From: Symbiodinium natans
Lineage: Eukaryota > Sar > Dinophyceae > Suessiales > Symbiodiniaceae
Assembly (NCBI GenBank): GCA_905221605.1
Contig: CAJNDS010002305.1
Coordinates: forward strand, 441,620-505,619
DNA length: 64,000 bases
Direction: 5' to 3'
Shown: positions 29,054 through 40,556 of the stretch, one piece after another
Numbering within the stretch: the stretch's first letter is position 1
Layout of the letters: each line of letters opens with the position of its first letter
Notes under the pieces: model-generated
What the model was told of the DNA's origin: nothing
Seen by the model: only the letters and a program-made list of their open reading frames with translations
Database searches by the model: none
Translations under genes and position numbers: made by a program

Positions 29054-29128
29054 GTGGAGCTGCTCCTGCAGGGCGAGGACCCGTATGCTGCCATGGCAAC
29101 AGCCCAAGAGGAGGCAGCGCTGGTCTAA
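29054..29128 (+). CDS. Short exon
   Basis: CCATGCAG acceptor; VELLLQGEDPYAAMATAQEE, AALV and a TAA, just before a G-rich array. Confidence 0.45.
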   Translation: MELLLQGEDPYAAMATAQEEAALV

Positions 29129-29153
29129 AAAACTCGCGAAGAAGAATGTTTTT

Positions 29154-29375
29154 TAGGGTTTAGGGTTTTAGGGTTTTAGGGTTTTAGGGTTTTAGGGTTT
29201 TAGGGTTTTAGGGTTTTAGGGTTTTAGGGTTTTAGGGTTTTAGGGTTTTAGGGTTTTAGGGTTTTAGGGTTTTAGGGTTTTAGGGTTTTAGGGTTTGGTT
29301 TTAGGGTTTTAGGTATTAGGGTATTTAGGGTTTTAGGGGTTTAGGGTTTTGGGGTTTTTGGTGTTAGGGTTTGGA
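29154..29375 (+). repeat. Homogenised variant array (TTTTAGGG)n, about 20 units
   Basis: Nearly perfect 8-bp TTTTAGGG units, then degenerate ones. A third locally amplified variant. Confidence 0.95.
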
Positions 29376-29416
29376 TAACCACGTTCCATCTAGAAAGGGT
29401 CTTTGGACAATTTCAG

Positions 29417-29523
29417 GTTACAGGGCTCAGGGCGTCCCGGCTCTACTTCGAGGATCTTCGAGGTTCCCCCAAAAAGTTGCAGTCCTCGCATGCTGTGGGA
29501 ATTCCCCGGCCGTACCCAGTACT
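29417..29523 (+). CDS. Unidentified exon
   Basis: GACAATTTCAG acceptor; VTGLRASRLYFEDLRGSPKK, LQSSHAVGIPRPYPV, then CT|GTGAGG consensus donor. Confidence 0.55.
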
Positions 29524-29611
29524 GTGAGGGGCACTGTGCTGGGTGTTATGCTCCGAATTGGAGTGTGAGCCGGGTTGCCGCATGACTCGGCTTTGGATGG
29601 TTCTGGTGTAG

Positions 29612-29683
29612 ATTTAGGGTTTAGGGTTTAGGGTTTAGGGTTTAGGGTTTAGGGTTTAGGGTTTAGGGTTTAGGGTTTAGGGT
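29612..29683 (+). repeat. G-rich telomere-type array, 10 units
   Basis: Perfect TTTAGGG array. Confidence 0.95.
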
Positions 29684-29695
29684 TCCATGGCGAAA

Positions 29696-29794
29696 AGCTT
29701 ACGGCTTGCGGCAACCTGCTGCCAGGCAGCCGCGGAGAAGGACGAGCTGGACATCAAGGACGAGGCATGCAGGGAGTCACTGGACATGAAACAG
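29696..29794 (+). CDS. Exon, charged and Cys-containing
   Basis: SLRLAATCCQAAAEKDELDI, KDEACRESLDMKQ|GTTTGC. Followed 18 bp later by an F6 element. Confidence 0.5.
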
Positions 29795-29812
29795 GTTTGC
29801 GCTACCCTATTC

Positions 29813-29958
29813 CTATATCCCCCTTGAGAATCATTTTTTCTATTTTTGTTTGTATAAAACCCAAGAGGATCTTATAAATAAGTAAATAAATAAATATGTA
29901 TATGTATATATGTATATATATATATGTTGTTTTTATTAAGGTTAAAAGGGGAGTATAG
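29813..29958. mobile_element. Introner-like element, family F6 (copy 4)
   Basis: CTATATCCCCCTTGAG and AAAAGGGGAGTATAG; ATTC on both flanks. The interior carries TAAATAAATA and TATATGTA simple sequence. Confidence 0.75.
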
Positions 29959-30176
29959 ATTCAACATTTATTCGCATGTGGAGGTGGGTGTGGGGCACAG
30001 GCTACAACTTGGGGTACTTCAGCCTCACAGTCTCATACGGTGCAGCAATAGACACAACCAACGATGAAGCAGCAAGTCCTCACAAACTTTTGGCAGACAC
30101 GAACACTCCAACCCCAAACCAAGAAGGTTTTCGGAAGCTCGCAGAGCGGAAGACAGCACATGAACATCACCCTTGA
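29959..30176 (+). CDS. Terminal exon after an F6 element
   Basis: Longest frame: FIRMWRWVWGTGYNLGYFSL, TVSYGAAIDTTNDEAASPHK and onward, ending HEHHP and TGA. The shorter frames are also open, so the frame is not certain. Confidence 0.45.
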
Positions 30177-30345
30177 ACCCAATAGCCATTAGCAGAGCAC
30201 GACGCCGAGCACGTCACCTCAACTTTGGGGGCCTTTTTGCAAGGGAATCCTCCTATTTGAGGGTCTATACTTAGGGGTCCCTTTTTTTCCTAAACCAAAA
30301 ACCCTAAAACCCTAAAACCCTAAATTTATTTGAGTCTGACGACAG

Positions 30346-30409
30346 GGCGGCGTCAAGCAGGAGTCCTTCGAGCCGGCTCCCGCCCAAGCGGGTGATTTTG
30401 TTTCAAACA
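30346..30409 (+). CDS. Possible short exon
   Basis: GACGACAG acceptor; GGVKQESFEPAPAQAGDFVS, N, running into a C-rich telomere-type array. Confidence 0.35.
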
Positions 30410-30535
30410 ACCCTAAACCCTAAACCCTAAACCCTAAACCCTAAACCCTAAACCCTAAACCCTAAACCCTAAACCCTAAACCCTAAACCCTAAACCCTAA
30501 ACCCTAAACCCTAAACCTAAACCCTAAACCTTAAA
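30410..30535 (-). repeat. C-rich telomere-type array, about 17 units
   Basis: Perfect CCCTAAA core. Confidence 0.95.
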
Positions 30536-30633
30536 GCCCCTTAAGGCCAGTCAAGCCCGATAGGCGCTCTTTGGGGTTCAAGGGCTCAAGGGGTTCAAGA
30601 GGTTCAAGGGGTTCAAGGGGTTTAGGGTTTCAG

Positions 30634-30757
30634 AGCAATGCCGCTTAAGTGCAACTGTACGTCCCGAGGCGACGACCTTCCAGGGCGCCAAGCCTGGCTG
30701 GTGCTTCAAGATGGGCCCGGGGCCTCTGCTTCCCCCACTTTCCTTCTTGAGGACGCT
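30634..30757 (+). CDS. Unidentified exon
   Basis: GGGTTTCAG acceptor made by telomere-like sequence; AMPLKCNCTSRGDDLPGRQA, WLVLQDGPGASASPTFLLED, TGA at 30758. Confidence 0.45.
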
Positions 30758-30771
30758 TGAAGCGCTGTTTG

Positions 30772-30910
30772 TCTTTGTGTTTGTGTTTGTGTTTTTGTGC
30801 TCGTGTTTGTGCTCGTGTTTGTGTGTGTGTGTGTGTGCGCGGTTTTTTGTGCTCGTGTTTGTGTGTTTTTGTGCTCATGTTTGCTCGTGTTTGTGTGTGT
30901 GTGTATTTGC
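30772..30910. repeat. (TTTGTG)n/(TG)n tract
   Basis: TG-rich simple sequence; ORFs over it are low-complexity. Confidence 0.9.
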
Positions 30911-31094
30911 ACAAGTGTGGGTGGGTCCGGGGGGGGGGGTTCTTGTCGTTGCCATTGCATGTTTTCATGCTTTAGTTTCCAAAGTTTGGCGCATGCGCCC
31001 TCCACACACATCTGTGACCGCCAACATTCCATGGTCCCCAACCTTGGCCACGCCTGCCCAGGAATTACACTGATCGTAAACCCCAAGTAGACTT

Positions 31095-31190
31095 GAACCC
31101 CAAACCCGAAACCCGAAACCCTAAACCCTAAACCCTAAACCCTAAACCCTAAACCCTAAACCCTAAACCCTAAACCCTAAACCCTTAGGG
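31095..31190 (-). repeat. C-rich telomere-type array
   Basis: CCCTAAA units with CCCGAAA at the start. Confidence 0.9.
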
Positions 31191-31288
31191 TTGTTTTCCG
31201 AGGCATGCGTGGCTTGGGCTATTACCGAGATCCAAAGCAAGACCAAGCCATCAAGGGGGCCGCCTGGAAGCATATTTGGGCCGTTTAG
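31190..31288 (+). CDS. Possible terminal exon
   Basis: FRGMRGLGYYRDPKQDQAIK, GAAWKHIWAV and a TAG. Coding-like, family unknown. A similar-sized exon RFDDFPFRTCNYTIYLWK lies at 31388-31441. Confidence 0.45.
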   Translation, partial: VVFRGMRGLGYYRDPKQDQAIKGAAWKHIWAV

Positions 31289-31686
31289 GGGCCTTTCGGG
31301 TGGACTGGGGCTTATAGAAACTCTGTAAACCCTAAACCCAAAACCCTAAACTGTATAGGGTTTGGGCCCAATATACAGTTTAGGATGTGTGGAAACGCTT
31401 TGACGATTTTCCGTTTAGAACCTGCAATTACACCATTTATCTTTGGAAGGGGGTGGGGGTTGTTGGGGGGCGGGGCGGGGAAGGAGCCCTTTCCCGGAGC
31501 TTGTTGTTGTTGTTGTTGTTGTGCACTTGGGTGTTTAGGGTTTAGGGTTTAGGGTTCAGGGTTTAGGGTTTAGGGTTTCCCTGAACGTCTTCCCTTTTGG
31601 TCCACCTCCTCACAGCCTTTTTGGTTGCTCTTTTGGGAGCCTTGGGATGTCCGAGACCCGCGTTGAAGTAATTTGCGGAAGCTTGG

Positions 31687-31761
31687 CTCGTCAGCTGCAT
31701 AAACAAACAACTTGGGAAATTCAAACTGATACCACGTGCAAATTCTGCTTATTTTTGCCAT
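31687..31761 (+). CDS. Exon with a diverged second copy at 62.9 kb
   Basis: ARQLHKQTTWEIQTDTTCKF, then a stop and a G-rich telomere-type array. The stretch at 62888 reads ACQLFRQITWKIQNETTYIS in the same orientation and is also followed by GAGGGTTTAG. Confidence 0.45.
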
Positions 31762-31836
31762 GAGGGTTTAGGGTAGGAGGGTTTAGGGGGGTTGGGGGGG
31801 GGGGGGGCTTGAGGCTTCAGGTCCTCACGAGGTTAG

Positions 31837-31956
31837 GCTTTGGAGTTTGGCGAGTTTCGAACTGCTGTGTTAAGGGAGGATCGCAATGTTGGCCTGGACC
31901 CGACAAGTGCTGTTCAGGCAGCGGAGTACGTTCTTTCTCGGGCTTCAAGGATGGAG
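31837..31956 (+). CDS. Well-supported exon, unidentified
   Basis: ACGAGGTTAG acceptor; ALEFGEFRTAVLREDRNVGL, DPTSAVQAAEYVLSRASRME, donor GAG|GTTCAA. Strong coding bias. Confidence 0.6.
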
Positions 31957-32198
31957 GTTCAATGTGCACACCGGCTCTCACCACCCCCGTTTTCGTCGCC
32001 ACGATAAAGCCCTCCGCCCCGAAATCCCAAGCTCTAGAACCCTATAAACCCTGCACCCTAAACTTCAGCTTTTGGGGCACAGTCTTCAGTACCGCCCTTT
32101 GGAAATCTTCTGCTCGCCTCTCCTGCTGTGCGCGGTGGTGTTTCTGCATGCTAAAGGACTTGATATTCTGTTGATCACAATTCTTGAGTGCGTCTTGT

Positions 32199-32268
32199 TT
32201 TTGTGAACACCGAGGAAGTCAAGCAGGAGGGCAAGGCCAAAGTCAAGGAAGAGGACGAAAAGAAGTGA
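32199..32268 (+). CDS. C-terminal exon, Lys/Glu-rich
   Basis: VNTEEVKQEGKAKVKEEDEK, K and a TGA at 32266. A typical charged tail; likely the end of the gene carrying the preceding exons. Confidence 0.5.
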
Positions 32269-32307
32269 GCAGAGCTGTTCTTGGCGACTCTACGTGGCTA
32301 CATTCGT

Positions 32308-32326
32308 GTATATATATATATATATG

Positions 32327-32360
<34 letters not shown>

Positions 32361-32372
32361 GTATATATAGGG
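32308..32372. repeat. (TA)n microsatellite
   Basis: Self-complementary TA tract with a few GT interruptions, just past a probable stop codon. Confidence 0.9.
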
Positions 32373-32693
32373 GTGCGGAGGTGGCACTGCGATTTCATGC
32401 CTTGTTCCCTGCTTGGATCCTTGTCGGACAAGCGCTGTGCTCCTCACGTTTGCTACACCAACTGAGCTGCAGTCTGCTCTCACCCTAAACTACATCCTAG
32501 CATTCATTCGGGGGCTTCTGAAATGCAGTGCCTTGAGGCGCATAATAGGGTTGATTCTACGAGCCCAGTTTTCAAGGTGACTGGATTCGAATGCAGCTCA
32601 ATCGAGACAGCCGTTTCGCAGCCGAGATAGCGTGGCCAGAAAAGGTGATGACAGCTTTGTATGCTTGCCAGTGAGTGCATTGCAACCTGAGTC

Positions 32694-32957
32694 GCACGTG
32701 TGCTAGCAAAGTTTCTCCGGATTCGGCACGCACTGGCAGATTTCCAGAAACCATTCCGATTCACACTCGCACAAGCAGTTTCTCGGATCCCTATCCCACC
32801 AGTCAGTTCCTGCAATGCGAAATTGACTTGTTTTCAGACTCACGCGCTCTGGTGCACCGCCATGCCCCGCAGATCCCGAAACTTCAAGAGCGAGCAGCCC
32901 CTGAAATTCGGGAAGGGCGAAAAAGCGACGCCTGCCCTTTTCACATTTTCACTCTGA
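32694..32957 (+). CDS. Possible coding stretch
   Basis: FLRIRHALADFQKPFRFTLA and, after a TTTTCAG at 32839, MPRRSRNFKSEQPLKFGKGE, KATPALFTFSL to a TGA. Opposite-strand frames are open too. Confidence 0.35.
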   Translation, partial: ARVLAKFLRIRHALADFQKPFRFTLAQAVSRIPIPPVSSCNAKLTCFQTHALWCTAMPRRSRNFKSEQPLKFGKGEKATPALFTFSL

Positions 32958-34915
32958 GCCAATGAGGCTGCGTTCCTGCTCGAAGGTTGCTGTGTAAGTC
33001 CTGGCTTGTTGCGGCGTCCCTTTATGCTGTCGCCTAGGCCTAAGGTGCCCAGGTGCTCTCGAATCTGTTTGGTCGAGAATTCTTGTTTTTCCGCTGCACG
33101 GCCGTGCGAAGCTTCTTCAGCCACCACATTTCACAATTGGGCTGCTCTGTCTGTTGGGCATTGTCGTGCTCACCTACGCTTCTTGCTCGGGGCCACGGCC
33201 TTCAGACTACTTCGTTACGGTGACGAAATATGGGGGAATGTGCCGTTGCCAGCACACAGACCCAACCACCGAGCCGAAGCGGCAACGCATCATGATTTTT
33301 GACAAAGCTCATGATGCAGATGTCTGCTCTTCATTACTCTGAAGTATTTTGCGCCCCGCTTTCGGTGACCGCCGTACTCCACGCCTTGCACGGACGGCGC
33401 AGTTCAGAAGACAATCGCGCGCGCGCGCGCGCGCGCGAGAAACCTCTCTCCGGAAGGCGCTTGCGGCTTGCGCTTGGGCTTTCGCCATTTCGAGTCAAGG
33501 TGAAACGCCAGCTACCTACAATCCTGCGGGGGACATTGGTGCTCCTACATGTCAACGATACGGCGTCAACGAACCTTCGACTGTGCATGCTTGATGAGGT
33601 ACACGAACGAGAGGCAGCGCAGCGATGGTAGGCCTGCAACGTGAAATTACTCGATGCGCGCAGGGATTGTTGCATCAAAGCTGCTGCTTGGCTCAGCGCA
33701 AGTTCCTGACGCAGACTCGATGGCTTCCTTAAGCACGATGTCTGCGAACAGCGCTGCTTCGCATTCATGAGTCTTTCGACTCCCGTCCTCAGATGGGCGG
33801 GAGCAGGTTTCCAGCCAAATTGTTCCTCAACTTTTTGCACTTCGGTATGATGGCCGGGAGCCAGGCGCTCAGCATAAAAGCCTGCGCGTTGCAAAGCAAT
33901 GGATATCAATGGATGTAATGTGGGCAGTTCATACTACAACAACGCCGCAGCGGGTTGCTCATGTGCGGCCAAACAGCGAACCATGCCGAAAACATCGTCC
34001 CTACCGATGTTGTCACGGAACAGGCAACACACCAACACTGTGAGAAACATGGCGATTGTTTTTTTACACTCGGCGCAGGGTACACGGCCCGCCGCCCAGC
34101 GGGCTTACGCCACCTCCCCGCAAAAATCCGCTTGTACCCGTCGCTTTAGCCACAGGCTCGCGTGAACGTGCATGTGCTCACAGCGACGCGAGTGGACAAC
34201 ACGAGCTGGGGAGGCCACGATGCATCGTCCCGGAGCCCAGGTAGGCAGATGAATGCTCCTTAGCTCCAGCTCCTCCTGCAACGAGCGCAGGGGGGGGCGT
34301 CAGAGCAAGAGAAAACAAAACCCACACGAACGGGTCCTCTGCTATCTCTGCTCCCCACCTGCAGCCTGGGTGATGAGGTGGGTGGACGAACCCGCGGGCC
34401 ATGCATAGCTGGGCTCCTGAGCGTATTATATGATTGGGTGAAACGGCATGCACCTTAGCCCGTTCTGAATGCACGGCGAACAGCCGCTGTGGAGCAGATG
34501 CTGCCAGCAGTTGTCACATGGTTGCATGCGGTGCAGGAACATGCGGGAAGTGAGGTTGCAGGTTGAATTAATTCGGCATGCGTACCAGCAGCGCGGACGA
34601 ACAAGTTTTCTGAGGAGAGCGCCGGGGCATGCGGAGGCCTGATTGGTAACGGTCAAGCGCGGCCAATCACTGACTCGTCAAGCGCTCAGGCTCCCAAGAG
34701 GGTTCTCCAGTTGGCGGCTTCGTGCGCGATGCGATGCCATGTGTGGGTCGTGCAAACCCAGCCTAGGTGGGCTGCGTGGAACAAGCACCGCCATCCCCCT
34801 CCTGAAAGCGCAAGATGCGGCTGATTGGCCCCCGAAATGCCGCCCCTTCACGTGGCGCGGATGTTGCACGGCCAGCTTCGTCATCAGCACGACGGCTCTT
34901 CCCCTCCAAGTCTCT
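32958..34915. other. Strand-ambiguous block without telomere-type repeats
   Basis: Long frames exist on both strands (minus 33334-33909 is 191 codons, plus 33006-33302 is 98 codons) with no convincing boundaries. A (CG)n run lies at 33419-33437. I do not assign genes here. Confidence 0.35.
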
Positions 34916-35018
<103 letters not shown>

Positions 35019-35924
35019 GTTGTATTGTTGTGTACGACGATGTGTTGGATGAGCTTGTCAATGCAAAGTTGGCTGCAAGTACCAAAACGAAAAGCTTCAC
35101 AACCGAGGCAAACAGCTGATGGTGTTGTTGTGGACGTACTCCCGGTCCATGGTTCGCACAAGTAGTTAGGTTGCATGCTGTGTATGTTGTGTATGCATGG
35201 GGTTCCAAGCACACATCCATGACCAAATCCGTTGATTGAACGGACACGGCGATGCCCCGCTGCGAAACACTCTTGGTGTACTCGTTTAGGGTTGAGGGTT
35301 GAGGGTTTAGGGTTTAGGGTGAAACTCAAATGCAAGGATACGTTCCGGTTTCAACATGTCGATTTGTTGGCATGGAATCCTTCGCACGCCGACCCCAAAT
35401 GATACTAGGCACCCGACCCGAGTCAGATCCGGTGACCGCTGCACCTGGGTTTGCAACTAGTAGCTAGTCAACGCCGCGCCCGCAAGGCAAATCCAAGCAC
35501 TTGCATCCCTAGGTGCGCCCGGCGCCCGAACGCACGCATGCCTGAAGTCACGCTCAGTGCGCACGCGCGAGTTGGGGCCATAACGGCATGTCGCCAACGG
35601 AAAACCTTCGTACTGATAGGCCCATCGTTTAGTCTCCACTATCGTTTTTTGTCTGCCCCCCCCCCCATGCGGGCTGCCACTTTTGCGTTGATGTTGATCT
35701 CGCCAACGAAAAACATGTGGAGTTTCAGCCCCCGCATCATAAGGACATGTCAAGTGCTTGTGAGGCTCCGCAATCAGAGATAATTCTTTACTGAGAGACA
35801 GATAACGCGCGAACCCGACGCAAAACTTTTCTGACAAATGCCGGAAAGCCTGTGCACGCCACGCTAAGCAACCAAAATCAGCAAGACAACACGCCTGCAA
35901 AAAAAAATTGATCACGCGGAAAGC

Positions 35925-36990
35925 ATGGCCCTGGTGCACAGGTCTTGGGGTCCATTGTCGGCAAGCGTCTCAACTACGCGTCCCCGTCGACTTGCAGCTG
36001 CCCTGGGCCTCTCCCATCTCCCCGCGCTCCATAACCCCGTTTGCATCGCCACCGGTGACACTTTCCGGCGTTTCGTCTCGCGCAGCCTTGCCCGGATGTT
36101 TGCCGACACGTTCGACGAGGCGACCCGGCCATGCCAACCAGTTTGCGCTGCAGATGCGCGCTGGAATGGGCGACCTTTCTCGATCTCGTTTTTGCGGCGA
36201 CCAGACGGCCGCAGCGCCTATGACACGATCTCGCGCACTGCGTTCCTGCGCAAGCTGCACGCCGTCGCCCCGGCATTCGTCCCGTTCCTGCGCTAGTGGG
36301 GCGGGCAGTGGTCCACGTACTACTATCTTGTGGGACGCCACCGGGCACCTTCCATCAGGGTGAAGGGTGTGAACAAGGGGGCGCCCTGGCACCAGCGCTG
36401 TGCCTTGGGCCAACACTACGCTCTCGTGGCCGCAGACGGGCAGCTGTGCCCCGGAGGGAGTCTATAGCGGCCTTCCTCGACGACGTCTGCCTGGTCACCA
36501 CGCCGGCCCGCGCGCGTGAGGCGCTTGATGTCGTCACCTCCATCGATACGTCGCCGCGAACCTCGATTAAACCCAGGTGCACAACCATGTTGGAGGGCCT
36601 GATCCTCCTGACATCGCCGAGCTGGGGACCGGCGTATGGCGCGGCGACCTGAGACCGAGCGCGGGTTCGTTGCCTTCGGCGCAGCGCTTCGGCACCCACG
36701 GTATGTCGCCGCCCACACCGACGCGCACCTGCCAGAGGAGGCGCGGCTACAGCGGGAGCTCCCCAGCTGCCTCTCTTCAGTGTGCTTGGCTCCTCTTCGC
36801 CGATGTGCGCCGCCGCGAGCTGACCACCTGTTGCGCACCCTCCCGCCCGATTTTTTGCCAGCTGTGCACGCGGCCACCACGATGCCGTGTCAACACAGGC
36901 GGCAACATGGATCAACAGCGGCTGGACTTGGATCGGATGCCCCATGCTCATCGGCAATGCGGAAAGCTTGTGGCCAACCGCCAGCATTTG
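35925..36990 (+). pseudogene. Non-LTR retrotransposon reverse transcriptase, decayed
   Basis: RT motifs appear in order but in shifting frames. IATGDTFRRFVSRSLARMF is the fingers region. DGRSAYDTISRTAFLRKL is motif A with its Asp. EGCEQGGALAPAL is motif B, where the usual Asp-Pro after QG reads Gly-Ala. AAFLDDVCLVTTPARAREAL is motif C with the FLDD catalytic pair. ERGFVAFGAALRHPRYVAA and LQCAWLLFA are downstream conserved blocks. At least five frame changes and a stop after VPFLR mean it is dead. Such RTs copy element RNA into the genome. I associate this DGRSAYD type with dinoflagellate genomes. No endonuclease domain was identified nearby. Confidence 0.75.
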
Positions 36991-39785
36991 AAATAAGTCG
37001 CTGCAGCATCAAGGTCCAAAGACAACCTGCATCCACCAAGTGCTTGCAACATCTTGCAGCTGATTACCTGGGACAACCAACCCCAACGACGCATGCCCGC
37101 GGCCAAACTCATGCAGAAAGTGCACCGCCGCCGTGTTTCCCGTTTGGTCGACGTGTTGCACCATGGACACATCATGCTGGCATGAAATCTGCAACAATTG
37201 CGCTTACAGTATGTTGGGACAAATGCCGCGAAACATGGGGGGCAGTAAATTAAACAAGGAAAGTTGCAGACCTTTCATTTGCCTGCGGAGGCAACCAGGT
37301 AAAGTAAGTCGGCACTTCATCTGCAAATGGGTCTTCGCACGGGACATCCTCGCGCCGCAACGCAACATTAAGACAAGCGTCAATTGAAGCGTACACAACT
37401 GATGAATGAAACGCAACTGAGCTGCGCTGTGGGCAAGGGCAGTTCCGCAGTGATCCACAGTGGTTCCCGGAATGCGGGCAATATTCCATGGAATGTTGTT
37501 GTCGCTGTGTATAGTGATCCTTTTTTGCATATTATGTGTTACTTTCCTGACCATAAGACATGGTCATGTTTTGTTGGTCGTTCGAAAACAAGTTTCTCCT
37601 GTGGGTTTCATGCCCCTAACGCAGGTAGCTAGTGAATGGCCAAAGAATGCCCACACGATCCCACAACGATGATGACGTCCGCATCGTCCGCCTCGCGGGC
37701 GAGCACACAGAGTCATCGGCAAGGTCGACGCAAGGGCATCAGCCGCCGCCGCAGTGCTTTGAGCCTCAAAACAACCGCTTTGCGGAAAGTATTTGCAATC
37801 TGGAACAACATGACATCGACATATATGCACGGACTAGGCAAATGGGAGCTGATGCTGATGGTGCCTTGGTGATCCTTGGTATCCTTGGTGCTGCATGGCC
37901 AAGCTGGTGGTGCTTCTACAGAGCAAGATGGCGGGCACCCAAGCACCGATCTGCAACTGCGGCGGGCACGGCGCTGCCGTCCCGTGGTTTATCTCCCGAC
38001 GGACTGTGCTGGTCGCGGTGCATCTCGCTCTTTCCGCGAATTGGCCCTTGCGTGCCAAAACGGTGGCGACGAAGCCGCCTGCCTCCCAGCCCGCTACATC
38101 CGCTGACCGTCCCGCCCTCCCCCAAAAAGACACCGGAAAGGCAGAGTGGAAAACACAATACTTGTGACAAATTGTTCGGCACGTCGGCTTGCCTTGCATG
38201 AGACGCATGCAACCTTGCAAGCACCGCGGGCACTCCGCGGGCGCATTGGATGATGTTGTCAAGCCTGGCTCAAGCCGCATTAGTTGACCCGCTGTTGGGA
38301 AAACATCTGGAAGACATCTTACCTTATTCGGCCACACGCAACATATGATGGCATCAACATGCCGAACCTGACCCATCTAAACAGTAATGTGAACCGAGCA
38401 TGAGCCTTGTGCAACTGCATGTTCTGAGGCCGCGACTTGCTGATGACATGAAGTCAATACGGTGTCTAGTCACATGTCCACATGGTGCAGTGTAATGTTT
38501 CGGCTTTCTGTCAGGCCGCCTGTCCTCGCACTCCGACGCCAACATGTCGATGGACAGCTTCGACATCGTCCCAGGAAATTGCGCTGCACTGTGAGGGCCC
38601 GGGCGTGTTATACAACAGGATTCCGTGGCGTAGCGTATCTGGCTGATATTTGCCGAGCATCCGGCTAAGCTACCCGGTGCGCCACGTCGACTGGCCGACT
38701 TGTGGCAGTGTTGAGGAGATGTGTGCTAGTCGAGGCGACCACATGTATTATTTTTTTTTGCGATGCATCTGTTGCAGGGTGGTTTGTTTCTCCGGACGCC
38801 GCCGCCATCTGCGCCAGGATCTACCGCGCATGGCCCAGACAGGGATGACAGGATTAACAAGAACGGTATATTTGGTATATTTGATGCGGTTCAAGTTTGC
38901 TGTTGGCGATTTGCATGACGGTAGGGGCCCAAACCCTTTGCATGTGTTTGTCGATCTGTCCTGCGCACACCTGGAACGAATGTATCGAACGTATTTTTCA
39001 TGAGGGGTTGGTTCTCTGCAAAATATTTGGTTCACATAGTCCGGACCGCTCGAGAACAAAATTAGGGACACACCTGCCAAAGTCGGGTGCTCACCAAGGC
39101 TGGCTTTGGTGATGGCAGCGACCGCGGTCATGTTCGCAGTGGCAGCCCACATTTTCGGAGGCCCCACCAAACCTGGTAGTCATTCAAGTTTTTTGAGTTT
39201 TGCGTGTAAAAAAAAGTTTTGCGTGTGCGGTTTCAATTTCGACCGGCGTTGACAAATAAGTGTCCAAGGTCACCATTACGTTTGGCGAGAACGCCACCGC
39301 TTCTGGTTTCATCGGAGAAGGACAAGCTGTATGCACATGAAAAACGCGATGGTTGCACAACGCGGACGGTTTCGGCAAGGCATCCGGTCATGGCATGTAT
39401 TGTGGTGACTGTGCGGGACACGCCTCTGCAGCTGGTTCGTATGTTGGTCGATGCAGGGCACTGTGAACATGCACACGACACACGAATGAAATACTGAATA
39501 ACTTTTGTGAGATTACTAGTCACCATGTGGCGGAGTTTTGCCTGAGGACCTGGCTTCCACAGGGACGCGAGGGAGCCACATTCCTGTTGGCACTGTTTGT
39601 TGCGCCACGACCCGGCTTCAGGGTTCCAGGTGCCAGTGTCGAGGTTACAAGCTTGCGCGTCGGTATCGTGTCACGTCGTGGGTGGCGCGCAGCGGTTGTA
39701 GTTGTGAAGACATGCGTGCCAGAAGGGTTGAGAAGCCAAGGCACATACTTGAACCGACAGGCTCCCAAGAACTGCGCGTGTGTGA
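36991..39785. other. Retroelement-like block, no supported gene
   Basis: No telomere-type repeats and frequent short frames. A frame at 37895 starts MAKLVVLLQSKMAGTQAPIC, NCGGHGAAVPW, which could be a degraded zinc-knuckle-like ORF1 start, but this is weak. Confidence 0.35.
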
Positions 39786-40556
39786 GTGTCGCGCCGCACG
39801 CTAGCATTTGCGGGCGCGCTTGCGCGTTATTATTCCCGGTGTTGTAAACTGAGAATGACTTTTTGCAATTTTTGCAGCCCCAGGCAGCAGTGGCTGCCCC
39901 ACAACGGCGTTGGCGGCAGATGTCGGCCCCGCGCCGTAGGCCCGGGCCAAAAGCCGAGGTTTTGTATGTTGCTTGCGCCCATGTGGTGCGTTGCACCCGT
40001 GAGCAGCAGATGTGGCATGTTCTTGAGTTGTGGCCGAAGGCCAACAGTGCCAACAGCGAAACTGCAGCCGCAGCCAGTGGAGCTGGCGCAAACAGCCTCG
40101 GAACGGCGGGAGGCAGAGGTGCAGATTTCCATGCTGAACACGCTCGGAATGGTTGAAACATCCCAGGGACCTCGGGGCCTCTGAAAGCTTGTGCACCGAG
40201 AGGTTGTGAATGATTTGCACACAGCTGGTAGCTTGGAAAACTGTGATGAGGTGCAAGCCGCGTTTGCTGATCTTCGGCAGCAGATACGTGAGGCTCTCAC
40301 ATTGGTTCGCAATCAGAAACGTCAGAGTCAATGTCGCAACACACAACACGAAGCGAGTCTTCCACCTCCGAAGGAACCAGCCCTAAACCCAATAACAACC
40401 CTTGACGATACAACGTACAAGCAGTCACAAGCCCCATCAAAAGCCCGACGGCAGGGTGAGGCGGCGCTGGCTGCCATAAAGCTGGAGACCTGGGGCCAAG
40501 GTTTCATTTGCCGGGTTTGGTTGGGTTTGGGCCAACAGTCATGGAAGCGGCAATGA
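39786..40556 (+). pseudogene. Possible ORF1-like remnant
   Basis: One frame is open from 39786 to 40556 except for a TGA at 40182. The first half has FCNFCSPRQQWLP. The second has LAQTASERREAEVQISMLNT and VQAAFADLRQQIREALTLVR, which look coiled-coil. It lies 3 kb downstream of the RT remnant in the same orientation. Could be part of a second element copy. Confidence 0.3.

Noticed and set aside
33334-33909. 191-codon minus-strand ORF as a gene
   Set aside because: It has no recognisable domain and Ser/Arg-rich composition, crosses a (CG)n run, and overlaps open plus-strand frames.
38255-38275. Dinoflagellate spliced-leader relic (GGCTCAAG)
   Set aside because: Only eight bases match what I would expect, which is too short to support a relic spliced leader.
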